Shown: positions 27,102 through 36,526, counted from the stretch's first letter. The stretch is 64,000 nucleotides of DNA from Mesorhizobium neociceri (GCF_013520985.1 NZ_JACDTY010000001.1:124001-188000), one strand, 5' to 3'. Numbers and translations are program-made. The notes: a model not told the origin generated them from the letters alone.

Positions 27102-27336
27102 TTTGCAGAATTGAAAAACTCCTTGCGACGGTGGCTGTAGCGCGAGGCGGGCATCACGCGCAAGTATGCAGGCATTGGAGGCGTTGGATAATCCTGCCCT
27201 GGCGGGATAATGACAGGCGCCTCGACTGGCCAGGAAGTCAGCACAATCCGTTCGATCGTGCATACGCTTTGCGCAGTTGCTTTGCGTTTTCGACCAACCC
27301 AAGAGCGCGGGTATTCCGCTCGCCAAGGAGATGATC

Positions 27337-27492
27337 ATGTTGCATGAACTTCGACACCGTTTCGCCCGCTGGCTTGCCTATCGCCAGACGCTTGCGAGCT
27401 TGAGGCGGCTTCCGGACAGCATATTGGCGGATGCGGGCCTTTCTCGCGACGAGATCCGCGAGCGTGCCCGCGACGCCAGCCTGCGTCGTTGA
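27337..27492 (+). CDS. DUF1127 small protein
   Basis: A 51-residue basic protein, MLHELRHRFARWLAYRQTL then LRRLPDSILADAGLSRDEI, the conserved pattern of DUF1127 (YjiS-like) proteins. Members of this family in alphaproteobacteria are very short, often exported to regulation of phosphate or RNA turnover in the literature on Agrobacterium, but a general function is not settled. ATG at 27337 has AAGGAG six bases upstream; an earlier in-frame ATG at 27331 sits too close to it. It precedes the DeoR gene on the same strand. Confidence 0.85.
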   Translation: MLHELRHRFARWLAYRQTLASLRRLPDSILADAGLSRDEIRERARDASLRR

Positions 27493-27593
27493 GATTGGAG
27501 GCGGGCATGCAGAGAATGGAGCCGGCGGCGACGGTTGCCTTGCCTGACGTTCACTGCCACATATTGCAACATCGAAGGTCACATGAGGATTCG

Positions 27594-28382
27594 GTGTCTT
27601 CTGACAGCAGCCAGCCGGTGCGCGCGCTTGCAACGCGGCGCCACGATGAGATTCTGAAGCGCGTGGGCGCGCAAGGGTCGGTCAGCATCGCCGAGCTTGC
27701 CGGGTTCTTCGATGTCTCGCGCGAAACCATCCGCCGCGACCTGAAGCTGCTGTCCGACAAGGGGCAGCTCGATATCGTGCATGGCGGCGCCGCCCGCTTC
27801 GAGCCGAGCGAACCGGCCATGAGCCTGCGCAGCCAGGAGAACGCCGCAGGCAAGGCGGAGATCGGCAGAATGGCGGCCGGTCTGGTCAAGAACGGAATGG
27901 TGGTTTTCCTCGATTCCGGCACCACCACGCTGGCCGTGGCGCAAGCCATGACCGACTTGCGTGACCTGACGATCTGCACCGCCAGCCTGCCGATTGCGCT
28001 GCATTTGTGTCATGTGCCCGGCATGCGGGTGCATATGCTGGGCGGAGAAATCGACCCTGGCGAGGAGGCGGCTTCCGGTATCGATATGCTTGAAGCCATG
28101 GCGCGGTTTCGTGTCGACATCGCCTTCCTCGGCGGCGGCGCGCTTTCGCCTGACGGCGAGGTCACCGACTTCACCCGTGCCGGCGCCGAACAGCGCGGAC
28201 GCATGATCGCGCTCGCCGCCAAAACCTATTTCGTGCTCGACCGCAGCAAGTTCGCAAAGCTGACGCCGCTCCGGATTCCGAATTTTCAGCGCGCCGCCGG
28301 GGTGATCGTCGATGCCAGGCCGCAGGCCGACATCGCCGAGGCGCTGGCGCGCAAAGGACCGAGCCTCATGGTTGCGCCATGA
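27594..28382 (+). CDS. DeoR/GlpR-family transcriptional regulator
   Basis: About 262 residues from GTG 27594: a DeoR helix-turn-helix (ATRRHDEILKRVG, then FFDVSRETIRRDLKLL at about 10-60) and a sugar-isomerase-like DeoR C-terminal domain with the DSGTTTLAVAQAM and GGALSPDGEVTDF motifs. GTG at 27594 has TGAGGA upstream and gives the usual length; an ATG at 27507 with GGAGG would add 29 residues and is the alternative. It is followed by the dimethylglycine dehydrogenase-like gene 83 bases on, the likely target. TGCAACA occurs before the 27594 start and its complement TGTTGCA after the gene's stop. Confidence 0.9.
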   Translation: MSSDSSQPVRALATRRHDEILKRVGAQGSVSIAELAGFFDVSRETIRRDLKLLSDKGQLDIVHGGAARFEPSEPAMSLRSQENAAGKAEIGRMAAGLVKNGMVVFLDSGTTTLAVAQAMTDLRDLTICTASLPIALHLCHVPGMRVHMLGGEIDPGEEAASGIDMLEAMARFRVDIAFLGGGALSPDGEVTDFTRAGAEQRGRMIALAAKTYFVLDRSKFAKLTPLRIPNFQRAAGVIVDARPQADIAEALARKGPSLMVAP

Positions 28383-28465
28383 TGTGATATTTTGTTGCAT
28401 TTTGTGTTGATTTTTGGAATGCCTCTGCTATGGTCGCTGCAGATTTCGCGACGGCAGGATCTTCC

Positions 28466-30946
28466 ATGGCAAACGAATTCCCCACCCAGGCGCGCGTCGT
28501 CATTGTCGGCGGCGGCATTATCGGCTGCTCGGTCGCCTATCATCTGACCAAGCTCGGCTGGACCGATGTGGTGCTGCTGGAGCAGGGCCAGCTCAGCGGC
28601 GGCACTACCTGGCACGCTGCCGGCCTTGTCGGGCAATTGCGCAGCCATTTCAACATGACCAGCCTGATCAAATATTCCACGCAGCTCTATGGTGAGCTGG
28701 AGGCCGAGACGGGGCTTGCCACCGGCTGGAAGAATTGCGGCTCGCTGTCGGTGGCGCGCACCGCCGACCGCATGACGGTGCTCAAGCGCACCGCCGCCTC
28801 GGCCCGCGCGCAAGGGGTGGAGATCGATGTCATCTCAGCGAAGGAAGCCGGCGACCTTTGGCCGGTGATGTCGACCGATGATCTGGTCGGCGCCGTCTGG
28901 TTGCCGGGCGATGGCAAGGCCAATCCCACGGATCTCACGCAGTCCCTGGCCAAGGGCGCGCGCAATGGCGGCGCCAAGATTTTCGAGCGGGTCAAGGTCA
29001 CCGGCATTACGGTGAAGAATAGCGTCGCTTGCGGCGTCGAGACGGATCGCGGCGACATTGCTGCCGAAATCGTCGTCAACTGCGCCGGCCAATGGGCGCG
29101 CAAGGTCGGGCTGATGTGCGGCGTTTCAGTGCCGCTGCATTCGGCCGAGCACATGTACATCGTCACCGGCCGGATCGAGGGCGTGCATCCGGATTTGCCG
29201 GTGATGCGCGACCCCGACGGCTTCATCTACTTCAAGGAAGAGGTCGGTGGCCTGGTCATGGGTGGCTTCGAGCCGCATGCTAAGCCGTGGGGCATGAACG
29301 GTATCCCCGAGAATTTCGAGTTCGCGCTGCTGCCCGACGACTGGGACCAGTTCGAGATCCTGATGGAAAACGCGCTGGTGCGCGTGCCGCAACTGGCTGA
29401 GGCCGAGGTCAAGAAATTCTACAACGGCCCCGAAAGCTTCACGCCGGACAACAATTTTCTCCTCGGCGAGGCGCCGGAGCTGAAGAATTTCTATGTCGGC
29501 GCCGGCTTCAACTCGATGGGCATCGCCAGTGCCGGCGGCGCGGGCAGGGCGTTGGCCGAATGGATCGTCAACAGCGCGCCGACCATGGATCTGTGGCCGG
29601 TCGACATCAGGCGCTTCGCCTCGTTCAACAACAATCCGCGCTGGCTGCACGACCGCGTGAAAGAGACGCTCGGCCTGCACTACGCCATGCCGTGGCCGAA
29701 CCGCGAACTGGACACTGCAAGGCCATTCCGCCGCTCGCCGCTCTACGACCGGCTGGCCGCCAAGGGCGCCTGCTTTGGCTCCAAGATGGGTTGGGAGCGC
29801 GCCAACTGGTTCGCTGCTTCTGGAGAGAAAGCCGAGAACGACTATGCCTTCGGCCGCCAGAACTGGCACGAGGCGGTGAGGCGCGAGATGAAAGCAACGC
29901 GCGAAGCCGTCGCCCTCTTCGATCAGACCTCCTTCGCCAAGCTTCTCGTCCAGGGCCGCGACGCCTGTGCCGCACTCAACCGAATCTGCGCCGGTGATGT
30001 CGATGTGCCCGTTGGCACATCCGTCTACACGGGCGTGCTCAACGATCGCGGCGGCTACGAAAGCGATCTCACGGTGATGCGGCTCGGCTCGGAAAAATTC
30101 CTTATCGTCACCGGTTCCGCGCAAGCGGTTCACGATGCCGACTGGATCGTCAAGAACATCCCGGCCGATGCCCACGCCATCCTGACCGATGTCACCTCGT
30201 CCTATGCGGTGCTGGCGTTGATGGGGCCGCGCTCGCGCGACCTGCTCGACAAACTGTCCTCGGCGGATCTTTCCAACGCCGGCTTCCCCTTCGGCACCAT
30301 CCGCGAGATCGATATCGGTTACGCCACAGCCTATGCCAACCGCATGACCTATGTCGGCGAGCTCGGCTGGGAGCTGATCGTGCCGACCGAATTCGCCGTT
30401 GGCGTCTACGAGGCGCTGCATGAGGCCGGCCGCGAATTCGGACTGCTCGACGCCGGCTATTACGCGCTCGACGCTTTGCGCATCGAAAAGGGTTTTCGCG
30501 CCTGGGGCAGGGAACTGACGCCTGACATCAACCCCTGGCAGGCCGGGCTTGGCTTCGCTGTCAGCATCGACAAGCCGGGCGGTTTCATCGGTTGCGACGC
30601 GCTGGTTAAGGCAAAGCCATCGGCGGCACCGGCCAAGCGTGTCGTGCTGTTCACGCTCGACGATGCCGAGCCGATGCTGTGGGGCGGCGAGCTGATCCTG
30701 CGCGATGGCAGACCGGTTGGCGAAGTACGCTCGGCCGCCTACGGCCACACGCTCGGCCGCTCGGTCGCGCTCGGGCTGATCGAGAACGAAACCGGCGTCG
30801 ACACGGCGTTCCTTAACGGTGGGCGTTTCGAGATCGACCTCGCCGGCATTCGTCATGCGGCCACGGCCCATCTGCGCAGCCCCTACGATCCGAAGTCGGA
30901 ACGGGTAAAGGCGGATGTGGTGGAGCTTCGCGCGGCGGCGGCTTAA
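28466..30946 (+). CDS. FAD-dependent dimethylglycine/sarcosine dehydrogenase-like protein
   Basis: An 826-residue two-part enzyme: an N-terminal DAO-type FAD domain (VIVGGGIIGCS at 13-22) and a C-terminal GcvT-like folate-binding half with the aminomethyltransferase barrel (about 440-820). His50 in GGTTWHAAGL matches the histidine that binds FAD covalently in dimethylglycine and sarcosine dehydrogenases. Family members oxidatively demethylate N-methylated amino acids and pass one carbon to tetrahydrofolate. The DeoR gene just before it is a plausible regulator. ATG at 28466 has GGCAGGA seven bases upstream. Substrate is likely sarcosine, dimethylglycine or a related methylated amine. Confidence 0.92.
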   Translation: MANEFPTQARVVIVGGGIIGCSVAYHLTKLGWTDVVLLEQGQLSGGTTWHAAGLVGQLRSHFNMTSLIKYSTQLYGELEAETGLATGWKNCGSLSVARTADRMTVLKRTAASARAQGVEIDVISAKEAGDLWPVMSTDDLVGAVWLPGDGKANPTDLTQSLAKGARNGGAKIFERVKVTGITVKNSVACGVETDRGDIAAEIVVNCAGQWARKVGLMCGVSVPLHSAEHMYIVTGRIEGVHPDLPVMRDPDGFIYFKEEVGGLVMGGFEPHAKPWGMNGIPENFEFALLPDDWDQFEILMENALVRVPQLAEAEVKKFYNGPESFTPDNNFLLGEAPELKNFYVGAGFNSMGIASAGGAGRALAEWIVNSAPTMDLWPVDIRRFASFNNNPRWLHDRVKETLGLHYAMPWPNRELDTARPFRRSPLYDRLAAKGACFGSKMGWERANWFAASGEKAENDYAFGRQNWHEAVRREMKATREAVALFDQTSFAKLLVQGRDACAALNRICAGDVDVPVGTSVYTGVLNDRGGYESDLTVMRLGSEKFLIVTGSAQAVHDADWIVKNIPADAHAILTDVTSSYAVLALMGPRSRDLLDKLSSADLSNAGFPFGTIREIDIGYATAYANRMTYVGELGWELIVPTEFAVGVYEALHEAGREFGLLDAGYYALDALRIEKGFRAWGRELTPDINPWQAGLGFAVSIDKPGGFIGCDALVKAKPSAAPAKRVVLFTLDDAEPMLWGGELILRDGRPVGEVRSAAYGHTLGRSVALGLIENETGVDTAFLNGGRFEIDLAGIRHAATAHLRSPYDPKSERVKADVVELRAAAA

Positions 30947-31812
30947 TCCACCGACATCGAGCGCGCCATGTCGAGAAAGGCGCGCACCAGCTTGCCGCCG
31001 CTGCGTTCGCGCAGGCAGATCAGCGCTTCGTCCATCAAGGTCTCGGGCGCGTCGATGGTGATCGGCACCAGCCGCGAATCCTGGCCGAATTCGGCCGCCG
31101 AGACAAAGCCGATGCCGGCGCCCGAGGCGACGATCTCGCGGACGGCTTCGCGGCCTTCGGCCTCGATCACCGGCCTCAGTTCGATCTTCGAAGCGCCTGC
31201 GAGGTCTTCGAGCTTCTGACGCGTTTTCGAACCGCGCTCGCGCATGACCAGCGACTCCTGGGCAAGCTGCTTGAGGGTCAGCGATTTCTTGCCGGCCAGC
31301 GGATGATCGATCGAGGCGAAGGCGATGATCGGCGTCGAGTTCAGTTTGAGCACCTCGAAATCGCGCCCGGTCGGCACTTCGCCCAGGACGCCGATGTCGG
31401 CATCGTAGCTGTAGAGGCTGCTGATCACCGTTTCGGTGTTGCCGGCACGCACCGAAACCTGGACTCCGGGATAACGAGCCCGGAAACTGCCGAGGATGTG
31501 CAGCAGATGATGCGCGGCATCGGCGACAATGCGCAGCGTGCCGGAGCGCAGCGCGCGCGACTCGGTCAGCAGTTCGAGCGCCTGCTGCTCGGTGTCGAAC
31601 ATGCGATGGGTGATATCGAGCAGCTTCTGGCCCGATTGGGTCAGCGTCACCTGCTTCTTGTTGCGGTTGAACAAGAGGACATCATACTCCTCCTCGAGCT
31701 TGCGCACCTGATCCGAGATCGCCGGCTGGGTCAGGAACAGCGCTTCCGCGGCGCGTGAAAAACCGCCGGAGATCGCCACCTGATGAAAGGCCCGTAGCTG
31801 GACGTAGCGCAT
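30943..31812 (-). CDS. LysR-family regulator, probable regulator of the adjoining phosphonate genes
   Basis: A 289-residue LysR protein with an N-terminal helix-turn-helix (QLRAFHQVAISGGFSRAAEA, then TQPAISDQVRKLEEEY) and an effector domain with a LysR PBP2 pattern (VSVRAGNTETV). It is divergent from the Na/Pi-phnWAY run, with a 149-base shared promoter region. In S. meliloti a LysR gene likewise sits beside phnWAY. Its 3' end overlaps the end of the dehydrogenase gene on the other strand by four bases. Control of the phosphonate locus is inferred from position and a shared motif at 31885-31900. Confidence 0.9.
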   Translation of the reverse strand: MRYVQLRAFHQVAISGGFSRAAEALFLTQPAISDQVRKLEEEYDVLLFNRNKKQVTLTQSGQKLLDITHRMFDTEQQALELLTESRALRSGTLRIVADAAHHLLHILGSFRARYPGVQVSVRAGNTETVISSLYSYDADIGVLGEVPTGRDFEVLKLNSTPIIAFASIDHPLAGKKSLTLKQLAQESLVMRERGSKTRQKLEDLAGASKIELRPVIEAEGREAVREIVASGAGIGFVSAAEFGQDSRLVPITIDAPETLMDEALICLRERSGGKLVRAFLDMARSMSVD

Positions 31813-31884
31813 CTCTCGTGCCTCCGAACGCCTGAAATCGCACGGCAGTCTATCATAAGGTGCACTAACTAAAAGATAGAAATG

Positions 31885-31900
31885 AACGATTTGACTTATG
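31885..31900. promoter_or_regulatory. AT-rich motif, copy 1 in phosphonate locus
   Basis: AACGATTTGACTTATG lies between the divergent LysR and Na/Pi genes. Close relatives are upstream of phnW (33737-33751, AACGATTTTACAAAT) and of the AEP binding-protein gene (39524-39535, GATTTTACTTAT). The repetition before three starts in one pathway suggests a common regulator site, probably of the LysR protein, but no binding has been shown. Confidence 0.45.
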
Positions 31901-31961
31901 TCTGACCGGCCATCAGCCTTACGGTAGGCCGACGTCCCTGCCGGCCGTTGGAGGCGCGGCC

Positions 31962-33668
31962 ATGCAATTTTCCATCATCCTGCTGCATCTCGCAGGTGCC
32001 GTCATGCTGCTGCTGTGGGCCGTGCGCATGGTGCGCACCGGGGTCGAGCGGGCCTGCGGCCCTGCCTTGCGCGATGCGCTAAGACAGGCGCGGGGCGCAC
32101 GGCTCCGGTCAGCCGGCGCCGGCACCGTGCTTGCAGTGCTGCTGCAGAGTTCCACCGCGGTCGCCATGCTGGCGGCCGGGTTTGCCGCCAGCGGCATGAT
32201 TTCAGTATCCGGTGGGCTGGCGATCCTGCTTGGCGCCGATCTCGGTTCGGCGCTCGTCGTTCAGGTGCTGTCATTCAACCTCAGCTGGCTGGTGCCGGCG
32301 CTGATCCTGGTCGGCGGCGCGATGTTCCTGAAATTCGAGGCACGTGGCATCAAGCAAGGCGGGCGCATCCTGATGGGCATCGCCTTCGTGCTGTTGTCGC
32401 TGCACATGGTCAGTGAGGCGACGGCGCCGATGCGACAAAGCGCCTTGTTGCCGCTGGTAATCTCCTATCTGCGCGCCGACTACTTCACGGCGTTTGTCGC
32501 CGCGGCTTTGTTTACATGGCTGATCCATTCCAGCGTGGCAGCGATCCTTTTGTTCGTCACGCTCGCCGCGCAGGACGTCCTGCCAGTCGAGGTCGGTCTG
32601 TTCTTCATCCTCGGCGCCAATTGCGGCGGCGCGCTGATTGCTGTGTGGCTGACGCGCGGGGAGGCTGTCGAGGCGCGCCGTGTCCCGCTCGGCAATCTGA
32701 TCTTCCGGGGCACGGCCGCGTTTGTAGCCCTGTTCGTGCTTCAGGCCGTTGTGTTCCCGGCACATCTGTTCGGCGCAACGGAAGGCCGCCAACTGGTCAA
32801 TTTGCATCTCATCTTCAATCTCGCACTGGTCGTCTGCTGTCTGCCCTTCACCGGCCTGATGGAAAGGTTGGTCACCTCTATGATCGCCGACAGACCGGAG
32901 GCAAAGGCAGGCGAGGGTGCCGATCTGATGTCGCGTCGCGCCAGCGCGCTCGACCGCACTGTCATGCGCACACCGCGTCTCGCCCTGGCCAGCGCTACCC
33001 GCGAATTGCTGCGCATGGGCGAAGTCGTCGAGGTGATGCTGCGTCCGGTGATGGATTTCTTCGACGCCGGCACCGCCGAGCAGATCCGCCAGGCGCAGAA
33101 GCTCGACGAAGAGGTCAACCGCGCCCATACCGACATCAAGCTTTACATAGCCGAGGTCAATCGCGGCAGTATGATTGCGGCTGAAGCCCAGCGTGGCATA
33201 GAGCTCACCGACTTCGCCATCAACCTCGAACGCGCCGGCGACATCGTCGCCAAGAACCTGCTCGTGCTCACCCGGGAATTGCGCGACAAGGGCCTGCGTT
33301 TTTCAAGCGATGGCTGGAGCGAATTGTCCGGGCTTCACAATCGTGTCATGGCCAACATGCAGCTTGCGCTCAACGTGCTGGTGTCGAGCGACCTCGACTC
33401 GGCGCGGCAGCTCGTCGTCGAAAAGGAGCGGATGCGCAAGCTGGAACGCATGAGCCATGACCGTCACCTCAAGCGCCTGCAATCGGGAATGCCGCAGAGC
33501 ATCGATACCAGCGACATTCACCTGGAGGCGGTGAGGGCGTTGAAGGAGGTCAACTCGCTGCTGGCCTCGGTCGCTTATCCCTTGCTGACGCAAAGCGGCG
33601 ATCTGCTCGAAAGCCGGCTGGCGAGGGGCAATGGGGTTGCGGACGAGATGGTTTCCGCAGTGGCATGA
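31962..33668 (+). CDS. Na/Pi cotransporter-family membrane protein with PhoU-like tail
   Basis: A 568-residue membrane protein. The first Na/Pi repeat includes the LQSSTAVAML motif at 61-70; the second repeat has LIHSSVAAILL (about 190), with His in place of the usual Gln. The C-terminal 230 residues are helical and PhoU-like. Bacterial relatives such as E. coli YjbB export phosphate. Placed ahead of phnW and downstream of the LysR promoter region, it could discharge phosphate released when phosphonates are used as carbon and nitrogen source (inference). GGAGG lies upstream of the ATG. Transport direction and substrate need experiment. Confidence 0.9.
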   Translation: MQFSIILLHLAGAVMLLLWAVRMVRTGVERACGPALRDALRQARGARLRSAGAGTVLAVLLQSSTAVAMLAAGFAASGMISVSGGLAILLGADLGSALVVQVLSFNLSWLVPALILVGGAMFLKFEARGIKQGGRILMGIAFVLLSLHMVSEATAPMRQSALLPLVISYLRADYFTAFVAAALFTWLIHSSVAAILLFVTLAAQDVLPVEVGLFFILGANCGGALIAVWLTRGEAVEARRVPLGNLIFRGTAAFVALFVLQAVVFPAHLFGATEGRQLVNLHLIFNLALVVCCLPFTGLMERLVTSMIADRPEAKAGEGADLMSRRASALDRTVMRTPRLALASATRELLRMGEVVEVMLRPVMDFFDAGTAEQIRQAQKLDEEVNRAHTDIKLYIAEVNRGSMIAAEAQRGIELTDFAINLERAGDIVAKNLLVLTRELRDKGLRFSSDGWSELSGLHNRVMANMQLALNVLVSSDLDSARQLVVEKERMRKLERMSHDRHLKRLQSGMPQSIDTSDIHLEAVRALKEVNSLLASVAYPLLTQSGDLLESRLARGNGVADEMVSAVA

Positions 33669-33736
33669 CAAGACGGAACTGTTCGATGAAGCCGGCCAAT
33701 TTGTCCATCGCATAAATCGATACTTCGATATGAAAT

Positions 33737-33751
33737 AACGATTTTACAAAT
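33737..33751. promoter_or_regulatory. AT-rich motif, copy 2 in phosphonate locus
   Basis: AACGATTTTACAAAT lies in the 139-base space before phnW. It shares AACGATTT with copy 1 (31885-31900) and GATTTTAC with copy 3 (39524-39535). Probable site for the locus regulator. Confidence 0.4.
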
Positions 33752-33807
33752 ATATCATTCAGGCCGAGAGTAAGGCCACATCGAAAAGCGATCTGTCGGA
33801 GGACACC

Positions 33808-35007
33808 ATGCTCGCCGAGACCAAATTTGCCCCAAAGCCCTTGGAGGCGCCGGCGCTGGGCGAGCCCTATCTGCTGACTCCAGGCCCGCTCACCACGGCC
33901 TATTCGGTCAAGCAGGCGATGCTGCGCGACTGGGGATCGTGGGACGGCGACTTCCGCGCCATGACGGCCGACCTGCGCCGCCGCCTGCTGGCGCTGACCG
34001 GTGATACCAGAGACGAATTCGACTGCGTGCCGATGCAAGGCAGCGGCTCGTTCTGCGTCGAGGCGATGCTGGGTTCATTCGTGCCCAAGGACGGCAAGGT
34101 GCTGGTGCTGGCCAATGGCGCCTATGGCCTGCGCGCCGCGCAGACGATGCAATATCTCGGCCGCGCCTGTACGCTGATCGACAAGGGCGACTATCTGCCG
34201 CCGCGCGGCGACGAGGTTGCGGCAGCGCTTGAGGCCGATCCGGCCATCACCCATGTCATCGCCATCCATTGCGAGACCAGCTCGGGCATCCTCAACCCTA
34301 TCGCCGAGATTGCCGAGGCCGTCCACGCCAAGGGCCGCAAGCTGCTGGTCGATTCCATGAGCGCCTTCGGCGCCGTGGCGCTCGACGTCAACGAGATCCG
34401 CTACGAGGCGATGGTCTCGTCGGCCAACAAATGCATCGAGGGCGTGCCGGGCTTTGGCTTCATCATTGCCCGCAAGAGCGAACTGGAAGCCGCCAGGGGC
34501 CGCAGCCACTCGCTGTCGCTCGACGTCCATGCGCAGTGGGCGCACATGAACAAGACCGGGCAGTGGCGCTACACGCCGCCGACGCATGTCGTCGCCGCCT
34601 TCCTCGAAGCGCTGCGCCAGCATGAGGCCGAGGGCGGTGTCACTGGGCGTGGCGCCCGCTACACCAGGAACCGCGACGTGATGGTCGCCGGCATGCGCGA
34701 CCTCGGCTTCGAAACCTTGCTCGGCGACCGCTGGCTGTCGCCGATCATCGTCACCTTCTTCAACCCGGCCCATGCCAGTTTCGCCTTCGACCGTTTCTAC
34801 GAGCTGATGAAGGACAAGGGCTTCATCATCTATCCGGGCAAGCTGACCGCCGTGGACTCCTTCCGCATCGGTTGCATCGGCCAGATGGACGAGCATGTCA
34901 TGCGCCGCGTCGTCGAGGCGGCGGCTTTCTCACTGCATGAAATGGGCGTCGATACCGCGGCTCCACCCGCCGCGGCACTCGCCGAGCGCGCCAAACTCGC
35001 CGCCTGA
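33808..35007 (+). CDS. phnW: 2-aminoethylphosphonate--pyruvate transaminase
   Basis: A 399-residue class V aminotransferase. It begins with the LLTPGPL motif typical of the family, has Asp182 in VDSMSAFGAV and the PLP lysine Lys208 in SSANKCIEGVPG. It converts 2-aminoethylphosphonate plus pyruvate to phosphonoacetaldehyde plus alanine. Length is slightly above PhnW proteins of enteric bacteria because of N- and C-terminal extensions. The phosphonoacetate hydrolase and phosphonoacetaldehyde dehydrogenase genes follow in the order known from S. meliloti, which supports the function strongly. GGAGG is seven bases upstream of the ATG. Confidence 0.95.
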   Translation: MLAETKFAPKPLEAPALGEPYLLTPGPLTTAYSVKQAMLRDWGSWDGDFRAMTADLRRRLLALTGDTRDEFDCVPMQGSGSFCVEAMLGSFVPKDGKVLVLANGAYGLRAAQTMQYLGRACTLIDKGDYLPPRGDEVAAALEADPAITHVIAIHCETSSGILNPIAEIAEAVHAKGRKLLVDSMSAFGAVALDVNEIRYEAMVSSANKCIEGVPGFGFIIARKSELEAARGRSHSLSLDVHAQWAHMNKTGQWRYTPPTHVVAAFLEALRQHEAEGGVTGRGARYTRNRDVMVAGMRDLGFETLLGDRWLSPIIVTFFNPAHASFAFDRFYELMKDKGFIIYPGKLTAVDSFRIGCIGQMDEHVMRRVVEAAAFSLHEMGVDTAAPPAAALAERAKLAA

Positions 35008-35032
35008 AGCGGCCGATTTCGAGGGATTTTCG

Positions 35033-36289
35033 ATGAACCAGATGTCTCCCATTAATGTCGCCGTTAACGGCCGCACCTACGCCTGGCCGCGCGTGCCGGC
35101 CATCGCCATCTGCCTCGACGGCTGCGAGCCGGCCTATCTCGATGAAGCGATCAAGGCCGGGCTGATGCCGGCGCTGGTCAGGATCAAGGAGAAAGGCACG
35201 GTGCGCTTTGCGCATTCGGTCATTCCGAGCTTCACCAACCCCAACAATCTGTCGATCGCCACCGGCCGCCCGCCGTCAGTGCATGGTATTTGCGGCAACT
35301 ATCTCTACGAGCGCGAGACCGGCAAGGAGGTGATGATGAACGACCCGCGCTTCCTGCGCGCGCCGACCGTCTTCCAGGCTTTCTACGATGCGGGCGCCAA
35401 GGTTGCGGTGGTGACGGCCAAGGACAAGTTGCGCGCTCTGCTCGGCAAGGGTCTCGCCTTCGACGAGGGCCGCGCGCTGTGCTTCTCGGCGGAAAAGTCC
35501 GACACCACCACCAAGGCCGAGCACGGCATCGACAATGCCTCCAAGCATTTCGGGCTGCCGGTGCCGGAGGTCTATTCGGCGGAACTGTCGGAATTCGTCT
35601 TTGCCGCCGGCGTCCAGCTGCTCAGGGAATTCCGGCCTGATATCATGTATCTGACGACCACCGACTACGTGCAGCACAAATATGCGCCTGGTGTGCCGCA
35701 GGCCAACGCCTTCTACGAAATGTTCGACAAGTACCTGACCGAGCTCGACGCGCTGGGTGCTGCCATCGTCGTCACCGCCGACCATGGCATGAAGCCCAAG
35801 CACAAGGCGGACGGTTCGCCTGATGTCGTCTATGTCCAGGACCTGCTCGACGAATGGCTGGGCAAGAATGCTGCCCGCGTCATCCTGCCGATCACCGATC
35901 CCTATGTCGTGCACCACGGCGCGCTCGGTTCGTTTGCCACCGCCTATCTGCCTGATGGCGCCGACCAGGCCGGCATCATGGCCCGGCTGGCCAAGATCGA
36001 CGGCATCATGCTGGTCGTCGACAGCCCGACGGCCTGCGAGCGGTTCGAACTGCCGGCCGACCGCATTGGCGACATCGTGCTGATCTCGACCGAGAACAAG
36101 ACCATCGGCACCTCGGAACACCGCCATGATCTGGCGGCGCTCAATGAACCGCTGCGCTCGCATGGCGGGCTGACCGAGCAGGAGGTGCCGTTCATCGTCA
36201 ATCGCGTGCTGCCGGACCTGCCCAACGAACCGACGCTGCGCAATTTCGACGCCTTCTACTACGCCACGATGGCGGCGGCGCTGGCTTGA
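35033..36289 (+). CDS. phnA: Phosphonoacetate hydrolase
   Basis: A 418-residue alkaline-phosphatase-superfamily enzyme that cleaves phosphonoacetate to acetate and phosphate with two zinc ions. Asp29 in CLDGCEPAY and nucleophile Thr68 in IPSFTNPNN match the characterised S. meliloti enzyme in position; Asp211/His215 in TTTDYVQHKY and Asp250/His251 in TADHGM form the second metal site, and SHGGL supplies a late His. ATG at 35033 is close to GAGGGATTTTCG and begins 25 bases after phnW. It is the last step of the PhnWYA route. Confidence 0.95.
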   Translation: MNQMSPINVAVNGRTYAWPRVPAIAICLDGCEPAYLDEAIKAGLMPALVRIKEKGTVRFAHSVIPSFTNPNNLSIATGRPPSVHGICGNYLYERETGKEVMMNDPRFLRAPTVFQAFYDAGAKVAVVTAKDKLRALLGKGLAFDEGRALCFSAEKSDTTTKAEHGIDNASKHFGLPVPEVYSAELSEFVFAAGVQLLREFRPDIMYLTTTDYVQHKYAPGVPQANAFYEMFDKYLTELDALGAAIVVTADHGMKPKHKADGSPDVVYVQDLLDEWLGKNAARVILPITDPYVVHHGALGSFATAYLPDGADQAGIMARLAKIDGIMLVVDSPTACERFELPADRIGDIVLISTENKTIGTSEHRHDLAALNEPLRSHGGLTEQEVPFIVNRVLPDLPNEPTLRNFDAFYYATMAAALA

Positions 36290-36305
36290 TGTCGAGTGTG
36301 AACGT

Positions 36306-36481
36306 CGACCCCCACTCCGCCTCGCTGCGCTCGGCACCTCTCCCCCGATCGACGGGGGAGAGGAAAGGCGCCAAGACTGGCTACGGCTTAGCCTGTAAAC
36401 GTTGAGGGCACTGACCTCGCCTGATTTCCTCTCCCCCGTCGATCGAGGGAGAGGTGGCCCGAAGGGCCGGAGTGGGGGTCG
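36306..36481. repeat. Palindromic intergenic repeat (Mesorhizobium-type)
   Basis: Two arms, roughly 36306-36364 and 36427-36481, are inverted copies: CGACCCCCACTCCG at one edge and CGGAGTGGGGGTCG at the other, with CTCTCCCCC and GGGGGAGAG blocks inside. Such palindromic elements occur in many copies between genes in Mesorhizobium. It occupies almost the whole space between phnA and phnY and may affect mRNA processing there. A short CTCTCCC/GGGAGAG hairpin at 54879-54897 is of the same type. Confidence 0.8.
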
Positions 36482-36526
36482 ATCCCTCCGCCACAACGCG
36501 CCCAAGAATCTGCCGGAGCAGAGCAC

